Of a stretch of 64,000 bases of DNA, positions 1 to 10,177 are shown piece by piece. A model generated the notes under the pieces. It saw only the letters and a program-made list of their open reading frames with translations. It made no database searches and was not told the origin of the DNA. The position numbers and the translations under genes were made by a program. Origin of the DNA: Laburnicola sp. R22_1. Taxonomy: Eukaryota > Ascomycota > Dothideomycetes > Pleosporales > Didymosphaeriaceae. Every line of letters starts with the position of its first letter. The first letter of the stretch is position 1. The stretch is from assembly GCA_014281115.1 (NCBI GenBank), contig JACONQ010000009.1:1736001-1800000 (forward strand), read 5' to 3'.

Positions 1-389
1 CCTCTCCCCTTCCCGGACAGCGAGCAAGACATCCAGCATAACCCCTTATTCATCCACGCCCACTCCCACGACGAGAAAGTCGACGGGAATCTCTGGATGG
101 AGCGCTTTGGCGGCGACAAGGTCAAATTCGCATGGGATTGGACGGACCCTACGACCGGTCGCCCCGCCACGGTCACCTGGAACGAGGATGACGATGGAAA
201 GACTACGAGATATGGATGCAGACATGATCAGCAGTGGTCGAGGGATCGCACCCTGTGTGACCAGGATCATGCTGATCATGTCGAGTATGAGAGGGTGAGC
301 CCCATATAACCAATGTTGGTCATGCGAAACTGTATGCTGAAACTGTATAGGACATGAGGCTGAGTTGTTTCTTCAAGTGCCGTAACTGA
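1..389 (+). CDS. Small cysteine-containing secreted-type protein, 5' end outside window
   Basis: The frame is open from base 1 (codons start at base 1), so the start and any signal peptide lie upstream of the window. Exon 1-294 is followed by a 56 bp intron (295-350, GTGAGC...TAG, branch-like GCTGA before the acceptor) and a short last exon 351-389 with codons ending in a TGA. The intron is phase 0. The last exon encodes a C-x-F-x-K-C tail, and further Cys lie in RYGC and TLC. The protein is clearly related to the gene at 1073-1693: both share the KVKF.W core, the T-R-Y-G-C block, the intron position and a final exon starting D-M. No known family was recognised. A small secreted, effector-like protein is an inference from the paralog's signal peptide and the cysteines. 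Confidence 0.6.
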
Positions 390-1072
390 AGGGTTATATT
401 GCGCTTCAAACAACAGGCCATCACCGACAATCAAAAATTCCATAGCGTATTCGGATGCCTCTTGCCTGCGAGTCACGCTCGTACTTTACAGTGAGCTGGC
501 TTGAAACCCTGCTGTTCTAGGGTGGTCTTAGGTCGTAAAGTCCGGCGCATTCAAAACCGGGCCTAAAAGAATCAAACCACAATTAAAACTCAAGATACAA
601 GCCTCTAATGATCTGCTGAGTGAATAATCATGATTGAGCACATACCGAGACCATTCTTGACTACTGATTCGGAAATTCATCCGGAAACAAACCATCGATG
701 TGACGGGATAAGTCAATGCGGAAAGCTGATCGAATTCTGTCTTCTTGAGCATATACCGTGATATTGGCCAGTGGACCTTGTTTTTAGAGTAGGAAGTCGT
801 ATGCAAACGGAACTTACTGTCGACACAAGACGTAATCTGCGGTCCCCACTATGGGCAACATGGCCACCCCGACGCTGCCCTAGTATAATATCTGCAGTTT
901 CAGCTTTTTCTCACTTACAACCCGTGGACATATCTCTCAGTCAAACCTTTCTCCCCACAGCTTGACTACTCACTGCCCGCTTTCAGACAGAAAGGGATCA
1001 CAGATTCACAAGCACTGCCCATTCAAGGACACCCAAACCACTTGCTACAAAAAAGCGCTTTCTCCATACGAG
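390..1072. other. Intergenic, nothing recognised
   Basis: This separates the two small secreted-protein paralogs. Short open frames occur on both strands (for example 528-806 minus) but show no start context, signal peptide or similarity to anything I know. Confidence 0.4.
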
Positions 1073-1693
1073 ATGATCCCCAAGCTCCTCGCACTCCTCT
1101 TGTTCGCCGTGGTGGCTATTGCGCAAGGTGGCGGTATGTATGAAACAAGACAGAGGCCCTACGTTTTCCTCTGCGCGGCTTTCAGCGTAAAGCGCACGTG
1201 ATGATTGACATGACTACCAGACTACTGTACCTTCAATACCACTATCAAGCAGGTCTGCACCTTTGACAAGGAAGCTTCTCTATCGACGGAGGCTAGACTT
1301 GATCGCGTACTCTCACCCGCGGGCCGCGAGATCCTCCAGCACCAGGAAGGCTACCACCTCGAGCGCGAACCATTCAACATGACCATCAACTTCGCCCGGG
1401 AGGCCATTACTGGCAGACTCTATATCGTGCGTCCGAATAATGCCAAGGTCAAATTTGGGTGGCGGTACGGCCCTAGTGGTGTGCGTCCGGTGACGATGGA
1501 ATGGAGCGAGAACGATCTGGGCAAGGATGGACACTAGGTATGGGTGCCGCTACCTCAAGCCGTGGTCAAAGCTGAAACTGGCATGTAATAGTGGTCGTAC
1601 CTATGATGCGAGGGTGGGTCGGATAAATTGGACTTTGAGGCTCATACTGACTTCGCATAGGACATGTTCTTGGGCTGTTGGTTCAGGTGCTAG
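1073..1693 (+). pseudogene. Paralog of the small secreted protein at 1-389, frame broken
   Basis: The start ATG at 1073 opens a good signal peptide (MIPKLLALLLFAVVAIAQG). Exon 1 is 1073-1133 (phase 1) and the intron is 1134-1220 (GTATGT...CAG). Exon 2 runs open from 1221 to a stop at 1535-1537. The stop interrupts homology with the neighbour: directly downstream, another frame keeps the T-R-Y-G-C block up to 1613, followed by an intron-like 1614-1660 (GTGGGT...TAG) and an exon 1661-1693 that starts D-M and ends in cysteine and TAG, exactly as in the neighbour. So a one-base gain (or two-base loss) near 1525-1535 has broken the frame. The alternative is that the shorter form is made as it stands, losing the cysteine-rich tail, or that this is an assembly error. 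Confidence 0.55.
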
Positions 1694-1959
1694 AAAATAG
1701 GTCTGCATCATGTCGAACGACGAGTTTATGAGAAACCCTCTGCATTCCTTGTAAACTTCACTATGGAGTTTTCGAATATCTGGATGGGTATCTACGCTCT
1801 GACTGCTCACTCAAGCTGGAAGAATCCGATAGTCTGAGAAGTATCTAAGATAATAAACATCCAACTTTAATGCCTCATAGGGCTCGATTTACAACGGAGT
1901 GAAAGCGATGACATATCTGTAAAGCTTTCCGTGTTAAAATGTGCCAAAGATGAGGTGTA
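1694..1959. other. 3' flank of the broken paralog, nothing recognised
   Basis: It has normal base composition, grading into the AT-rich relic that follows. No gene, repeat or RNA was seen. Confidence 0.35.
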
Positions 1960-2616
1960 GAATCAATTGATTTGCCGACTCTAAGGAGCCGGCTAGTAAT
2001 ATATACATAACTGGTAATTATGTGTCTATATAGAACTAGGCTAGATTCTAACACTCCCCCTTAGTAACTTAATTGTAGCGCAGGGCCCTAGATTAACTCC
2101 CCTAGGTACTAAGCCCCTTAGGGCTATCTTAGCTTATCCTTATAAGTTTTCCTATATAAAAATACAGTCTTTAAATTTTTTTAGCACTTTAGATGCGCGC
2201 GGGCGTAATTATATCTTATATTATCCCTACATTAGGAAATTTTTTTGGTAAGCATGTGCACCTAGGACACCTATACAGCTCTGTGCACGCCTGCGCACGC
2301 TTACGCGCCAAATACGCCCTAAGCGCCCTAGTAATACCAATTTTTTTACGTGCACTTGCGTAACTTTATATATAATTATGCACAATTAGTGTTAAGCGCA
2401 TAATAAGTCAAGTTATTATTATTAATAGTTGTAATAAACAACTTCCTAACGTAGTAGTATATATACACTTAAAGTGCCTTATCTAAGAACTAGAGAATAT
2501 TAAACTAATATTACGCAAAATAGATAGTATAGGTAAGCTTACCTATAAGAGTATTATATACCCAAAATTAAGAGATAAGATAAGGAAAGCAGCTATAGCC
2601 TATAGCTATAAACCTT
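1960..2616. repeat. AT-rich transposon relic
   Basis: Base composition changes abruptly to TpA-rich DNA like that of the 35.5-64 kb island, with stops in all frames and short runs such as CTAGGTACTAAG and TATATATA. There is no recognisable transposase or reverse transcriptase motif. It sits between two small secreted-protein loci and cuts into the 3' end of the gene at 2617-2834. It is most likely a RIP-decayed transposon fragment; the family cannot be named. Confidence 0.45.
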
Positions 2617-2834
2617 TTAATAGAGCGCAAGACTTGCCGTGGGGGTATCCGAGTAAATGACTCCTACGAGTTCCTTGCCGGTGACGATTGGGAAGGGGTC
2701 TAACCAGGCAGTAATTAGAAACGACCTCATGTGAAAGGGGCAAACATACACGAGATGGGTGAAATATCAGAACCTGTCATGGGGACAGCGACGGCGAGGT
2801 TGCCAAGTAGCGTGAGAAGAAGGATGAACAGCAT
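2617..2834 (-). pseudogene. Secreted-protein gene truncated at the edge of the AT-rich relic
   Basis: Reading leftwards, the ATG at 2834 opens a signal peptide (MLFILLLTLLGNLAVAVPM). Exon 1 is 2834-2750 (85 nt). The intron is 2749-2700 with a canonical GTATGT donor and TTAG acceptor, and exon 2 continues in frame (Y-PFPIVTGKELVGVIYSD...) until it runs into the AT-rich block and meets TAA at 2619-2617. The result is a 55-residue product. The clean intron and signal peptide say this was a real secreted-protein gene. The ending, exactly at the composition change, suggests that the 3' part was replaced by the transposon relic. It has no cysteine in the surviving part. The family is unknown. Confidence 0.5.
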
Positions 2835-2901
2835 TGTAAGGTTGAGACTGTTGCCGGTCGAGAATGGCGTAGATTGATATAGCAAGGTATGGGAGGGAGA
2901 T

Positions 2902-2993
2902 AGATTAGGTATTTAGCCTCTGGGAGAGAAGTAGATCGAATGTTTATCTTCTGGGAGAGAAGTAGATTGGGTATTTATCTTCTCGGGGTAAGT
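2902..2993. repeat. 31-bp minisatellite, three copies
   Basis: Copies start at 2902, 2933 and 2964 with an exact 31-bp spacing, sharing AGATT/AGATC...TATTTATCTTCTGGGAGAGAAGT with a few substitutions. It lies just upstream of the truncated secreted-protein gene. Confidence 0.7.
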
Positions 2994-3791
2994 GAGTGAA
3001 CTCTGTATCCTCCTGAGGCCAAAAGGGTGCCCAGGCGCTGCTGTTTGCAGGAAGCGCACGCCAACTGTGCGGGTGACATATCGTGCGCATAGCTGCCTAG
3101 AGTACCAACGGAGTGAGGCCAGTCGAGAGCAAGATGACAAAAGCACTAACTAAGGTGTGCTCTCTTAGACTCTCACCAATTCGAAGACGACGTACTGTGT
3201 ATCAAAAACAGAGACGACTTCGGTTTGCCGGTACCAGATACTCAATCAAACGAGAGGTGATAGAAGGCTCGTGAAACGCGCTCGAGGTACACATATTAGA
3301 ATGGCCACTGTTGACGTTGACCACGTAGTACATTGGAGTTAGGCAAGTGTGACTACCTAACACTAAGACACTCGCTGTTACAACGCTCGATCGAAATTGG
3401 CATCTTCCAAATACACTGTTTAATTGCTCGAGGCAACATTTCAAGGATCCTCCTCGAGCCTCCACTGAGAAATCGCAATGAAACCCGAGTGTCCTAAAGT
3501 CTAGCTATCTCGGCACCCGTGGACGGATTGTCGACACCTGATGCATGAGCTGACTAGTCCGCGAGCCCATTTGCACTCCAGCCAAACGCTTCAGTGCGGG
3601 GGGCTACACCAACCGTAGCTTCCCTGTGATGGCCCTTAGGGTAGTTGCCCAGTGTCACACATAGCCGTATTTCTGGGACAGATCTTTTAAGGCCTTGTCA
3701 TGAGGGTAGTGGTCACAAATGTGGTGATGATACCAGCTTGGTACGTATTCTCCTGTCTCTTACTATCTCGGAAAGGACACATGCGCAATGA
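2994..3791. other. Intergenic, nothing recognised
   Basis: It lies downstream (3') of IST3. There are only short ORFs (2913-3146 and 3202-3465 minus) without family resemblance. Confidence 0.4.
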
Positions 3792-4694
3792 TCATGGCGA
3801 CCTTTTGGAGCGAGACCGTTTGTAGCCGTCCTCGTCCGGACTATAACGGCGTCGCTCGCGGCTACGGTCCCTGTGTCCACGGTCGCGCCGATTTCGCTCA
3901 CCGTCTCTTGATCGCTCCCTGCCACTTGAATCGTCGTGGTGTCTCCTTGAACTCCTGTGACGGTCCTCCTCATCCGCATCTTCCTGTTTTATCCTTCTGC
4001 GGTCTCTATCGCCATGACGACTTCTGTCCCGTTGTGGCGAGCGGTCGTGCCGATGCCGTCTTTCATGCTTCCGGTCCCGTTCCTTCTCTTTGCGCTTGCT
4101 CTTCTTGTACTTCTTCACCGCGGAATCGGCCTTCTCCTGTAGCCTCTTCACTAGCGATTCCTTCATCGGATCTTCCTCGTCCAGATTCTGGATTGCCTTT
4201 TCCAGCTCAATCTCCTCTGGCAGCAGCAAGCGATCCTCATCCGAGTCGCTTTCACTCTCTGTACGGCGCTTTTTCGGACGTCCACCGTCTGAATCGTTGC
4301 CAGCGTCGCCGTCCATCTCTCCCATGGTATTGTCTCTCATGTCCTCGTCGTCCCTTGGCTTGTATCTCGTGTGGTCCACCTTCAGCACCCTGTCCATTAC
4401 TGTGGCTCCACCCAGGTTGTCCACGGCAAGATCGCAGCTCCTCTGGTCTTCGTATTTCAACCAAGCAAACCCTTTCGACTTGCCCGTCTCTTTGTCTCGT
4501 GCGAGTCTCACCCACACGGGCTCTCCGAACTGTGAAAAGATGGTGATGATGTCGCCTTCCGAGAGCTCGAAGGGCAGGCCGCCGATGTAGATAAAGGCGG
4601 TGTCGCGGTAGTCGGCATGCCAGGAGCCTTCGGGGTTGATGCCCTCTTCGAGCTCGCGCTTGTTGAGCTTTTGAATCGCGCGTACCGAGTTCAT
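3792..4694 (-). CDS. IST3: RRM splicing factor Ist3/Snu17 (RBMX2, Cwf29)
   Basis: A 300-residue single-exon protein. The start at 4694 (MNSVRAIQKLNKREL) is chosen over upstream in-frame ATGs because the N-terminus of the Ist3/RBMX2 family begins just so: N-x-I..L...EL..GI....SWH..Y.D.AFIYIGGL. It has one RRM at about residues 32-110, with RNP2 FIYIGG and RNP1 KGFAWLKYED, ending VDHTRYKP. An acidic region follows, then a long Arg-Ser/Arg-Asp/Arg-Glu low-complexity tail, which is longer than in yeast and usual in filamentous fungi. In the family, Ist3 is the core of the RES complex (with Bud13 and Pml1), bound to the activated spliceosome and needed for efficient pre-mRNA splicing and retention in the nucleus. 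It shares a 351-bp upstream region with the divergent dynein gene. Confidence 0.88.
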   Translation of the reverse strand: MNSVRAIQKLNKRELEEGINPEGSWHADYRDTAFIYIGGLPFELSEGDIITIFSQFGEPVWVRLARDKETGKSKGFAWLKYEDQRSCDLAVDNLGGATVMDRVLKVDHTRYKPRDDEDMRDNTMGEMDGDAGNDSDGGRPKKRRTESESDSDEDRLLLPEEIELEKAIQNLDEEDPMKESLVKRLQEKADSAVKKYKKSKRKEKERDRKHERRHRHDRSPQRDRSRHGDRDRRRIKQEDADEEDRHRSSRRHHDDSSGRERSRDGERNRRDRGHRDRSRERRRYSPDEDGYKRSRSKRSP

Positions 4695-5045
4695 GGTGAG
4701 CGCGCAACGCGCAACTGGAGCGTGGGAGGAGACGGCGTCGTGAATAAAGGCGCGGGTATGCAGCTTGGTGTCGTGGTCGTGCGTGGACGACACGAAGCTC
4801 GAAAGTATGGCTTGGCGCGCATCCCTGCATTCGAAAGCTCCGTCAAACAAACGGGCGTAGACGGGATCCCAGCCCTCCACCACATCCCCGCAGCGCATTC
4901 ACCGCGCGCCTTCCTGTTCCCCTGCAGTCGCCCGCCGTCACGCGTCTGTGTTGTTGCCCAGGTGCCCAGGTGCCGCGCTGCCTCCTTGCGAGCGACACAG
5001 GCTTTCGTCGCAGCCGTCCGCCCTAAACCCCCGAACTTCTCCGCA
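4695..5045. promoter_or_regulatory. Divergent promoter, IST3 / dynein light intermediate chain
   Basis: 351 bp between two start codons pointing away from each other. It is GC-rich with pyrimidine runs before the + strand start. No clear TATA box was seen. Confidence 0.55.
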
Positions 5046-6788
5046 ATGGCAAACGCGCGACGGAGCGCCAACTTCGCTGCGAGGCGGCCGAACAGCAGAG
5101 ACCAGGAGAAGGAAGAAATATGGAAGCCCATGCTGGACAGCATCTCCAGCGGCAAGCGACTGCCGGAAAAGAGCTTGCTGGTGCTAGGTAGAGACCAGCG
5201 GCCCTGCCATAGGGGTGCATGCTAACGTGCGCAGGCGGCACGCCGGAAACACAGCGGGAGTTCCTCGAATCCGTGGCCACAGATCCCGCCAGCAACCGGA
5301 GACCGCCCGACCGGGGACGCAAACCGCCAATTGCAAACCAGTTCGCCCTCGGCTACACCTATCAAGATGTGCTCGACACCGACCACGAAGGTACAAGCAA
5401 TGGCTCCCCAGGGCGGGAACGAGCTGACTCGTACAGACACACTGGCTCGCCTCTCGTTATATCTCCTCGCAAACCCCTCCCCTTCCTTCACTCCTCTGAT
5501 AAAACCGTACCTGAACCCGCGCACGCTCCCGCACATGTTGGTAGTTATCCTGCTCGACTGGAACCACCCTTGGCTATGGATACGGCAGCTTCGCGACTGG
5601 ATACGCGTCCTACGGTCCCTTATTCTGTCCCTAGATGATGCCTCGAAAGAGGTGCTCGAGGAAAATATCACGGCACTCCAAGACAAGGGGCGCACTATGG
5701 CTGGCTCCGAGGGGAGCAGTGCCCTGGAAAACGTCAAAGTGCCCATGGGGCCCGGCGAGTGGGACGAGCCGCTTGGCATACCGTTGTGTGTCGTATGCCA
5801 AAACGCAGACAAGATCGAAGGCCTCGAGCGAGAACGAGGGTGGAAAGAGGAGGAGTTCGACTTCATACTGCAATACTTGCGCACAATACTACTCAAGCAC
5901 GGCGGTAGCCTTGTCTACACGATGCCTTCGGCTCCGGGATCGCTCCAGACGTTGATCCACTCCACACTAGGGATTAAATCCTTGTTGAAGCAGAAGCAGC
6001 TGAAGCACAACGTGACGGACCGCGATCGAGTGTTGGTGCCACCAAACTGGGATTCCTGGGCAAAGATCCGGATTCTAAGAGAGGGGTTCGACGTCGAAGG
6101 TGTCAGCCAGAGATGGTCGGTCGACATAGACAACATTCCTCAAGAGACGAAGACTGTCGCGAATGGAACAGCTCCTACAGCCGACGGAGACCAAGTGCAG
6201 AATGCTCCTTCTCCTGTTGTAGAGCACGAAAGCGAAGGTCCTTGCGCAACTTCCATTTATGAAGAAACCATCAGGAACCCCGAATCGGATTTCCCGCTCT
6301 CGGCGCTACATTCCAAACAGACAAACGGCATCGAGGTCTCGAGCAAGGACACGCAAGAGTTCCTAAAGGACCAGGTCAAGATCCTGGAGACATTGCGTCT
6401 CGAAGATGAGAATGAGGCAAAAGCAAAAGCAGCAAAGAAAGACGTTGACTCGGGCTACCGTAACTTCACAGACGACGCGTCGGGTGTGGTGGAGGAGCAT
6501 ATCGGTCCTGTGCAGTTTAACATGGGAGGTATCCAGGTCAATGCTGATGAGATGGTGAAACGGTTACAAGTAAGTGGAGACACGTCCGAGAAGGTTAATT
6601 GAGATTGGAAAACATGGGTGCTGACAGTTTAGCAGGAACGTGAGACCAACAGAGCCAACGAGAGCGAAACGCCTATGACGCCCACACCAGATCCTGGCAA
6701 GATGGACAATGACAAGCTGATGTCTTTCTTTTCTGGTCTTATCAACAAGGGATCGAATTCTGCCTCCAATAGTCCCAAAGGCGCGTAA
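5046..6788 (+). CDS. Cytoplasmic dynein light intermediate chain
   Basis: Four exons: 5046-5187, 5235-5390, 5437-6569 and 6633-6788 (528 aa). All introns are GT-AG and in phase. The protein matches the fungal dynein light intermediate chain family: an N-terminal basic segment, then a Ras-like domain with a nucleotide-loop region LVLGGTPETQREFLES at about residue 45, QFALGYTYQDVLD, LARLSLYLLANPS, VVILLDWNHPWLWIRQLRDWIRVLRSLI, GIPLCVVCQNADKIE and FDFILQYLRTILLKHGGSLVYT. The C-terminal third is low-complexity and ends with a short helix, MSFFSGLINKG, typical of adaptor-binding tails. In the cell it joins the dynein heavy chain to cargo adaptors for nuclear migration and organelle transport. The last intron has a tandem TAGCAG acceptor, so the product may differ by one Gln. 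Confidence 0.9.
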
Positions 6789-7490
6789 AAAATGCAAGGC
6801 GCTCTGTACGTTCCACACCTCGTACGATTGTTATGGCAAACATTGCGGACTAGGCAGGAGTAGTGGGGATCTTCGGGTTGGTGCTGTTTCCAGTCTTGCT
6901 TTGCAATTCATTCCATCTGCGGTTGTCTTTTCGAGGTCAGTATGGCTTTATACCCACAGCATAGTCTGCGCTATCGATCTTATCTCTTATGTTTTGTCTT
7001 TTACATGTCCGCGATCTGTATGTTCCCGAGACATGTCCTGTGTTTCATTCGGAGGGTCGTAGCCTCGGCTTCGGCCAATTTCGTGGGCTCCCCGCCGATC
7101 GAACTCTAAGTTCGTGTACATACTCCATGAACCGGAAGCGAGTCTACAGCGTTCCCAATACTAAGGAACCCACTGCAACCCAGCACCCGTTTGATCCGAT
7201 CTTACTTAGCCATCACATGAAAGGTCCCGCGCAGATCCAGTTGCACTCGTTGAGGATTATTAGATCCATCTTACGTTCTGAACTAGCGGGTCACCAGCTT
7301 TCCTAAACAGGATCTCCGCTCTCGGAACAGCGCATTCGTCGAGAAGACGTCTTACCATTGTTGACAGCCATCTTCAAGCTCGAGGTCGATACATATAGTG
7401 CACAAGGTCCCTCATATGAAGCAATCCCATCAAGTGCACAGCTACCGAAGCAGTATCCCAACCTTGGAACCTCGTTCATCACAGGACAAA
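6789..7490. other. Intergenic, 3' flank of dynein gene and promoter of the monooxygenase
   Basis: An open frame at 6989-7306 has no recognisable features. No RNA gene or repeat was seen. Confidence 0.4.
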
Positions 7491-8456
7491 ATGGCCTCCC
7501 TCCAAGAAACCCTCTCATGGATAACCACACCTCTCATCGTAAGCGCTCCAATGGGCGGCTTTGCAGGGCCCAAGCTGGCCTCTGCCGTTTCTCTGGCCGG
7601 CGGCTTCGGCCTCATCGGCAGTCTGGCCAACATGCCCGACCTCCGCGCACAGCTGCAGACCGCGTCTCAACTCTTCAAGTCGAGCACCAATCCTGCCATC
7701 GCCTCCTCCAAAACGCTGCCTTTGGGCGTCGGCCTGCTGCCCTTCATCCTCGAATTAGAAGATGTGCTGCCGGTGATTGAGGAGTTTAAACCGGCTGTGG
7801 TGTGGTTATTCGCAGCGAAAGCGTTGATAGATTATGCAGAGTGGGCGGAGGCGTTGAGGAAGTCTAGTCCACAGAGTAGGATTTGGGTGCAGGTGGGGAG
7901 TGTCGGGGCTGCGGTTCAAGTTGCCAGTGCCGCAAAACCGGATGCGCTGTGTTTGCAAGGCGCAGACGCAGGAGGTCATGGATTCGAGAAGGGCGCGGGT
8001 ATCATTTCGCTCGTGCCAGAAGCAGCGGATGCACTCCGTAGAGAAGGGTACGGACACATCCCACTGCTGGCGAGCGGTAGTATTGTCGATGGAAGAGGCG
8101 TTGCTGCTGCGCTCGCACTCGGAGCCTCGGGAGCAGTTATGGGCACGCGCTTTCTGGCGAGCAAGGAGGTCATAGTTCATCCTACATATCAGGCTGCTAT
8201 ACTCGAAGCAGAAGATGGGGGGCAGGTTACTAAGCGCAGTAAGCTGTTTGATCAGTTGCGTGGACCAAACTCGTGGCCTGAGGCATACGATGGGAGGAGC
8301 TTGGTCATGCAGAGCTACGAGGATCATGTCAATGGTATGCCGCTTGATGAGATTCAGAGACTGCATAACGAGGCGGTTGAGGTGAGGACAGGGGGTATGC
8401 GACAGGGGGGACGGGCCGAGCGCCGATTTGGGCGGGGACGGGAGTGGGCATGGTGA
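7491..8456 (+). CDS. Nitronate monooxygenase (2-nitropropane dioxygenase family), C-terminus frameshifted
   Basis: An intron-less TIM-barrel flavoprotein. The start at 7491 (MASLQETLSWITTPLIVSAPMGG) fits the family. Motifs: APMGGFAGPKLASAVSLAGGFGLIG (N-terminal FMN site), LQGADAGGHG with the catalytic-type His at about residue 160, and LLASGSIVDGRGVAAALALGASGAVMGTRFLAS (flavin phosphate site) at about 193-225. The family oxidises nitronates such as propionate 3-nitronate to the aldehyde plus nitrite, using FMN and O2. The open frame as read ends at 8456 with a basic, unfamiliar tail. From about 8385 to a stop at 8537-8539, another frame carries the conserved end (WAGTGVGMVREV...ILEGLSQL). A -1/+2 shift has therefore occurred in about 8375-8400: a real mutation, an assembly error, or an unrecognised splice. 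About 50 family-like residues are lost. Confidence 0.8.
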   Translation: MASLQETLSWITTPLIVSAPMGGFAGPKLASAVSLAGGFGLIGSLANMPDLRAQLQTASQLFKSSTNPAIASSKTLPLGVGLLPFILELEDVLPVIEEFKPAVVWLFAAKALIDYAEWAEALRKSSPQSRIWVQVGSVGAAVQVASAAKPDALCLQGADAGGHGFEKGAGIISLVPEAADALRREGYGHIPLLASGSIVDGRGVAAALALGASGAVMGTRFLASKEVIVHPTYQAAILEAEDGGQVTKRSKLFDQLRGPNSWPEAYDGRSLVMQSYEDHVNGMPLDEIQRLHNEAVEVRTGGMRQGGRAERRFGRGREWAW

Positions 8457-8539
8457 GGGAGGTGGAAGGGGCGGCGAGGATTGTGGATAAGGTGAGGAGG
8501 GAGGCGAAGGGAATACTGGAAGGGTTGAGCCAGTTATGA

Positions 8540-10177
8540 GAGGCTAGATAGATACTGATTGGGGCTATTGAGAAAATCTAAGTAGGAAGATGGAGGAGAT
8601 ATGGGTGTGTTGCAGGATATGGGTGTGTTGCAGAAGCTGTGAGAGGCCATGGTATCTGTGATCTGCAGAAGGTTGAGCTAACCATCAATGGATATGAATG
8701 AATCTGTTAATTAATGAATGGTTGCAGGTGTGATTGGGCGTTAAACGCGCGAGTGTCCTGAATTACCGTTGATCGCGACTGCGATAAACAATATCATGAA
8801 ATGAGCGATAATCTTTTCCACTCGAGATTGACAAGTATGCGCAGGCAAGGTTCCCATGCCATATACCTTCGGCGGTCAGGCGAGCAGGTACAGTACATGG
8901 GACGATTGCCAAGGAATTGATTGAGACCCGGTTACTGCATGGTGCGATGAATTCAGGCAGCATTTCACGGGAGATACGTGTCCCTTCTTGAATTCATGCG
9001 GTAGATGGCCGACAAAACTCGGTTGAATATGTAGACACGATATCTGACTTGCGAGACCACACTGACTGGTCTGTAGGTTGCGCTCGATATGTTACCACGT
9101 TTTACTGCGCTTGAGGGTTTCGGTTTCTGATCACGTAGTCGATGGCATCGCGAGATCGGAAGCAAGCATCCTGGCTTCTCGCCGAGGAATGGTCTTGCCG
9201 AGTCGGTCGATGCTGCGCCGCTCGACTGCATTCCCTTTTGTACCAGGTCCTTCCGGTGCGGGAAAGGATGTGCCGGATTCCAAAGCCGGAATCCAAACGC
9301 AGTGGGTTCCTCCGCCTGCAGGTGTGTTTTCCCCAACCTCTTTTTTCGTTTGGCTCGGACGGTGCCACGAGAAATCACATCGGAAGCATTGCGATGGGGC
9401 TAAACTGACGCGTGGCTTTGGCCGTTGCACACCCTGGAGCGAAGAGGAGCAAGTCTGCCAACGTGCGCGGATGTAGGTGGGGAGACGAGCCGGATCAGGA
9501 AGTTCTCTTGTCGCGCGATAAAGCAACAGTGGGGCGGGAAATCGAACGGCTGGACCACCATTGAACCACAGTATGACCGAGACGCGGTGACAACCTCTCC
9601 ATTCTCCCCAAGCGCTGTGGCTGTTCGCCAAGTGTTGGCCCGCGCGGATTTTAGCCGCGCCAAGAATGCTGTCTTTTTGCTGATTGGCTTGAACAGCGCC
9701 CACCTTGCAGTCCGTCCACCAGATGGGACAAGAACCATGCGGGAGCCAGCAAAACGAACGGTCCGGCGCGTATTTGGGCTTGTTGTACGGCTTGCCGCTT
9801 GCCCATCATCTTGGCCTGCCGGGATTTAGATCATCCTGCATGCCCGACGACGACCATACGGGAGATTGAGGCTCACTCCGCGCGCGGGGTTGCGGCGTAA
9901 AGCTTGCGTCTGCTCTGGACTGGAGCTTCGCAACATCGACGAGCGCTTGCCTCGTAGCGGAAACGTTTGGCCTCCAAATATAGCCGTTGTACCGCTCTCC
10001 ACGACCGTGCCACGGACGCGCTGATGGATATCGCTCCGTGGATTAAAGGTCTGACGGCTGCTTGCGCTACACCGTCATATTTCACCCCGTTTGCAAGCGT
10101 ACTGTCTCTCACATCTTTAATAATTGCCCAAGTAAAACCACCCTGGCCTGGTAGTTTTCTTGCCATTCTCGTTCGAC
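8540..10177. other. 1.6 kb intergenic, no convincing gene
   Basis: It has average composition. Overlapping ORFs up to 190 aa (9131-9703 minus, 9400-9738 minus, 9425-9829 plus) are mutual shadows with no domain, no signal peptide and no consistent intron signals. The last 300 bp presumably hold the promoter of the DUF3176 gene. Confidence 0.4.

Noticed and set aside
3788..4590. Plus-strand ORFs of 252 and 166 codons opposite IST3
   Set aside because: Complement of the Arg/Ser-rich IST3 reading frame; no homology.
9131..9738. ORFs of 112-190 codons on the minus strand
   Set aside because: Overlapping frames on both strands are equally open; no domain, start or intron logic.
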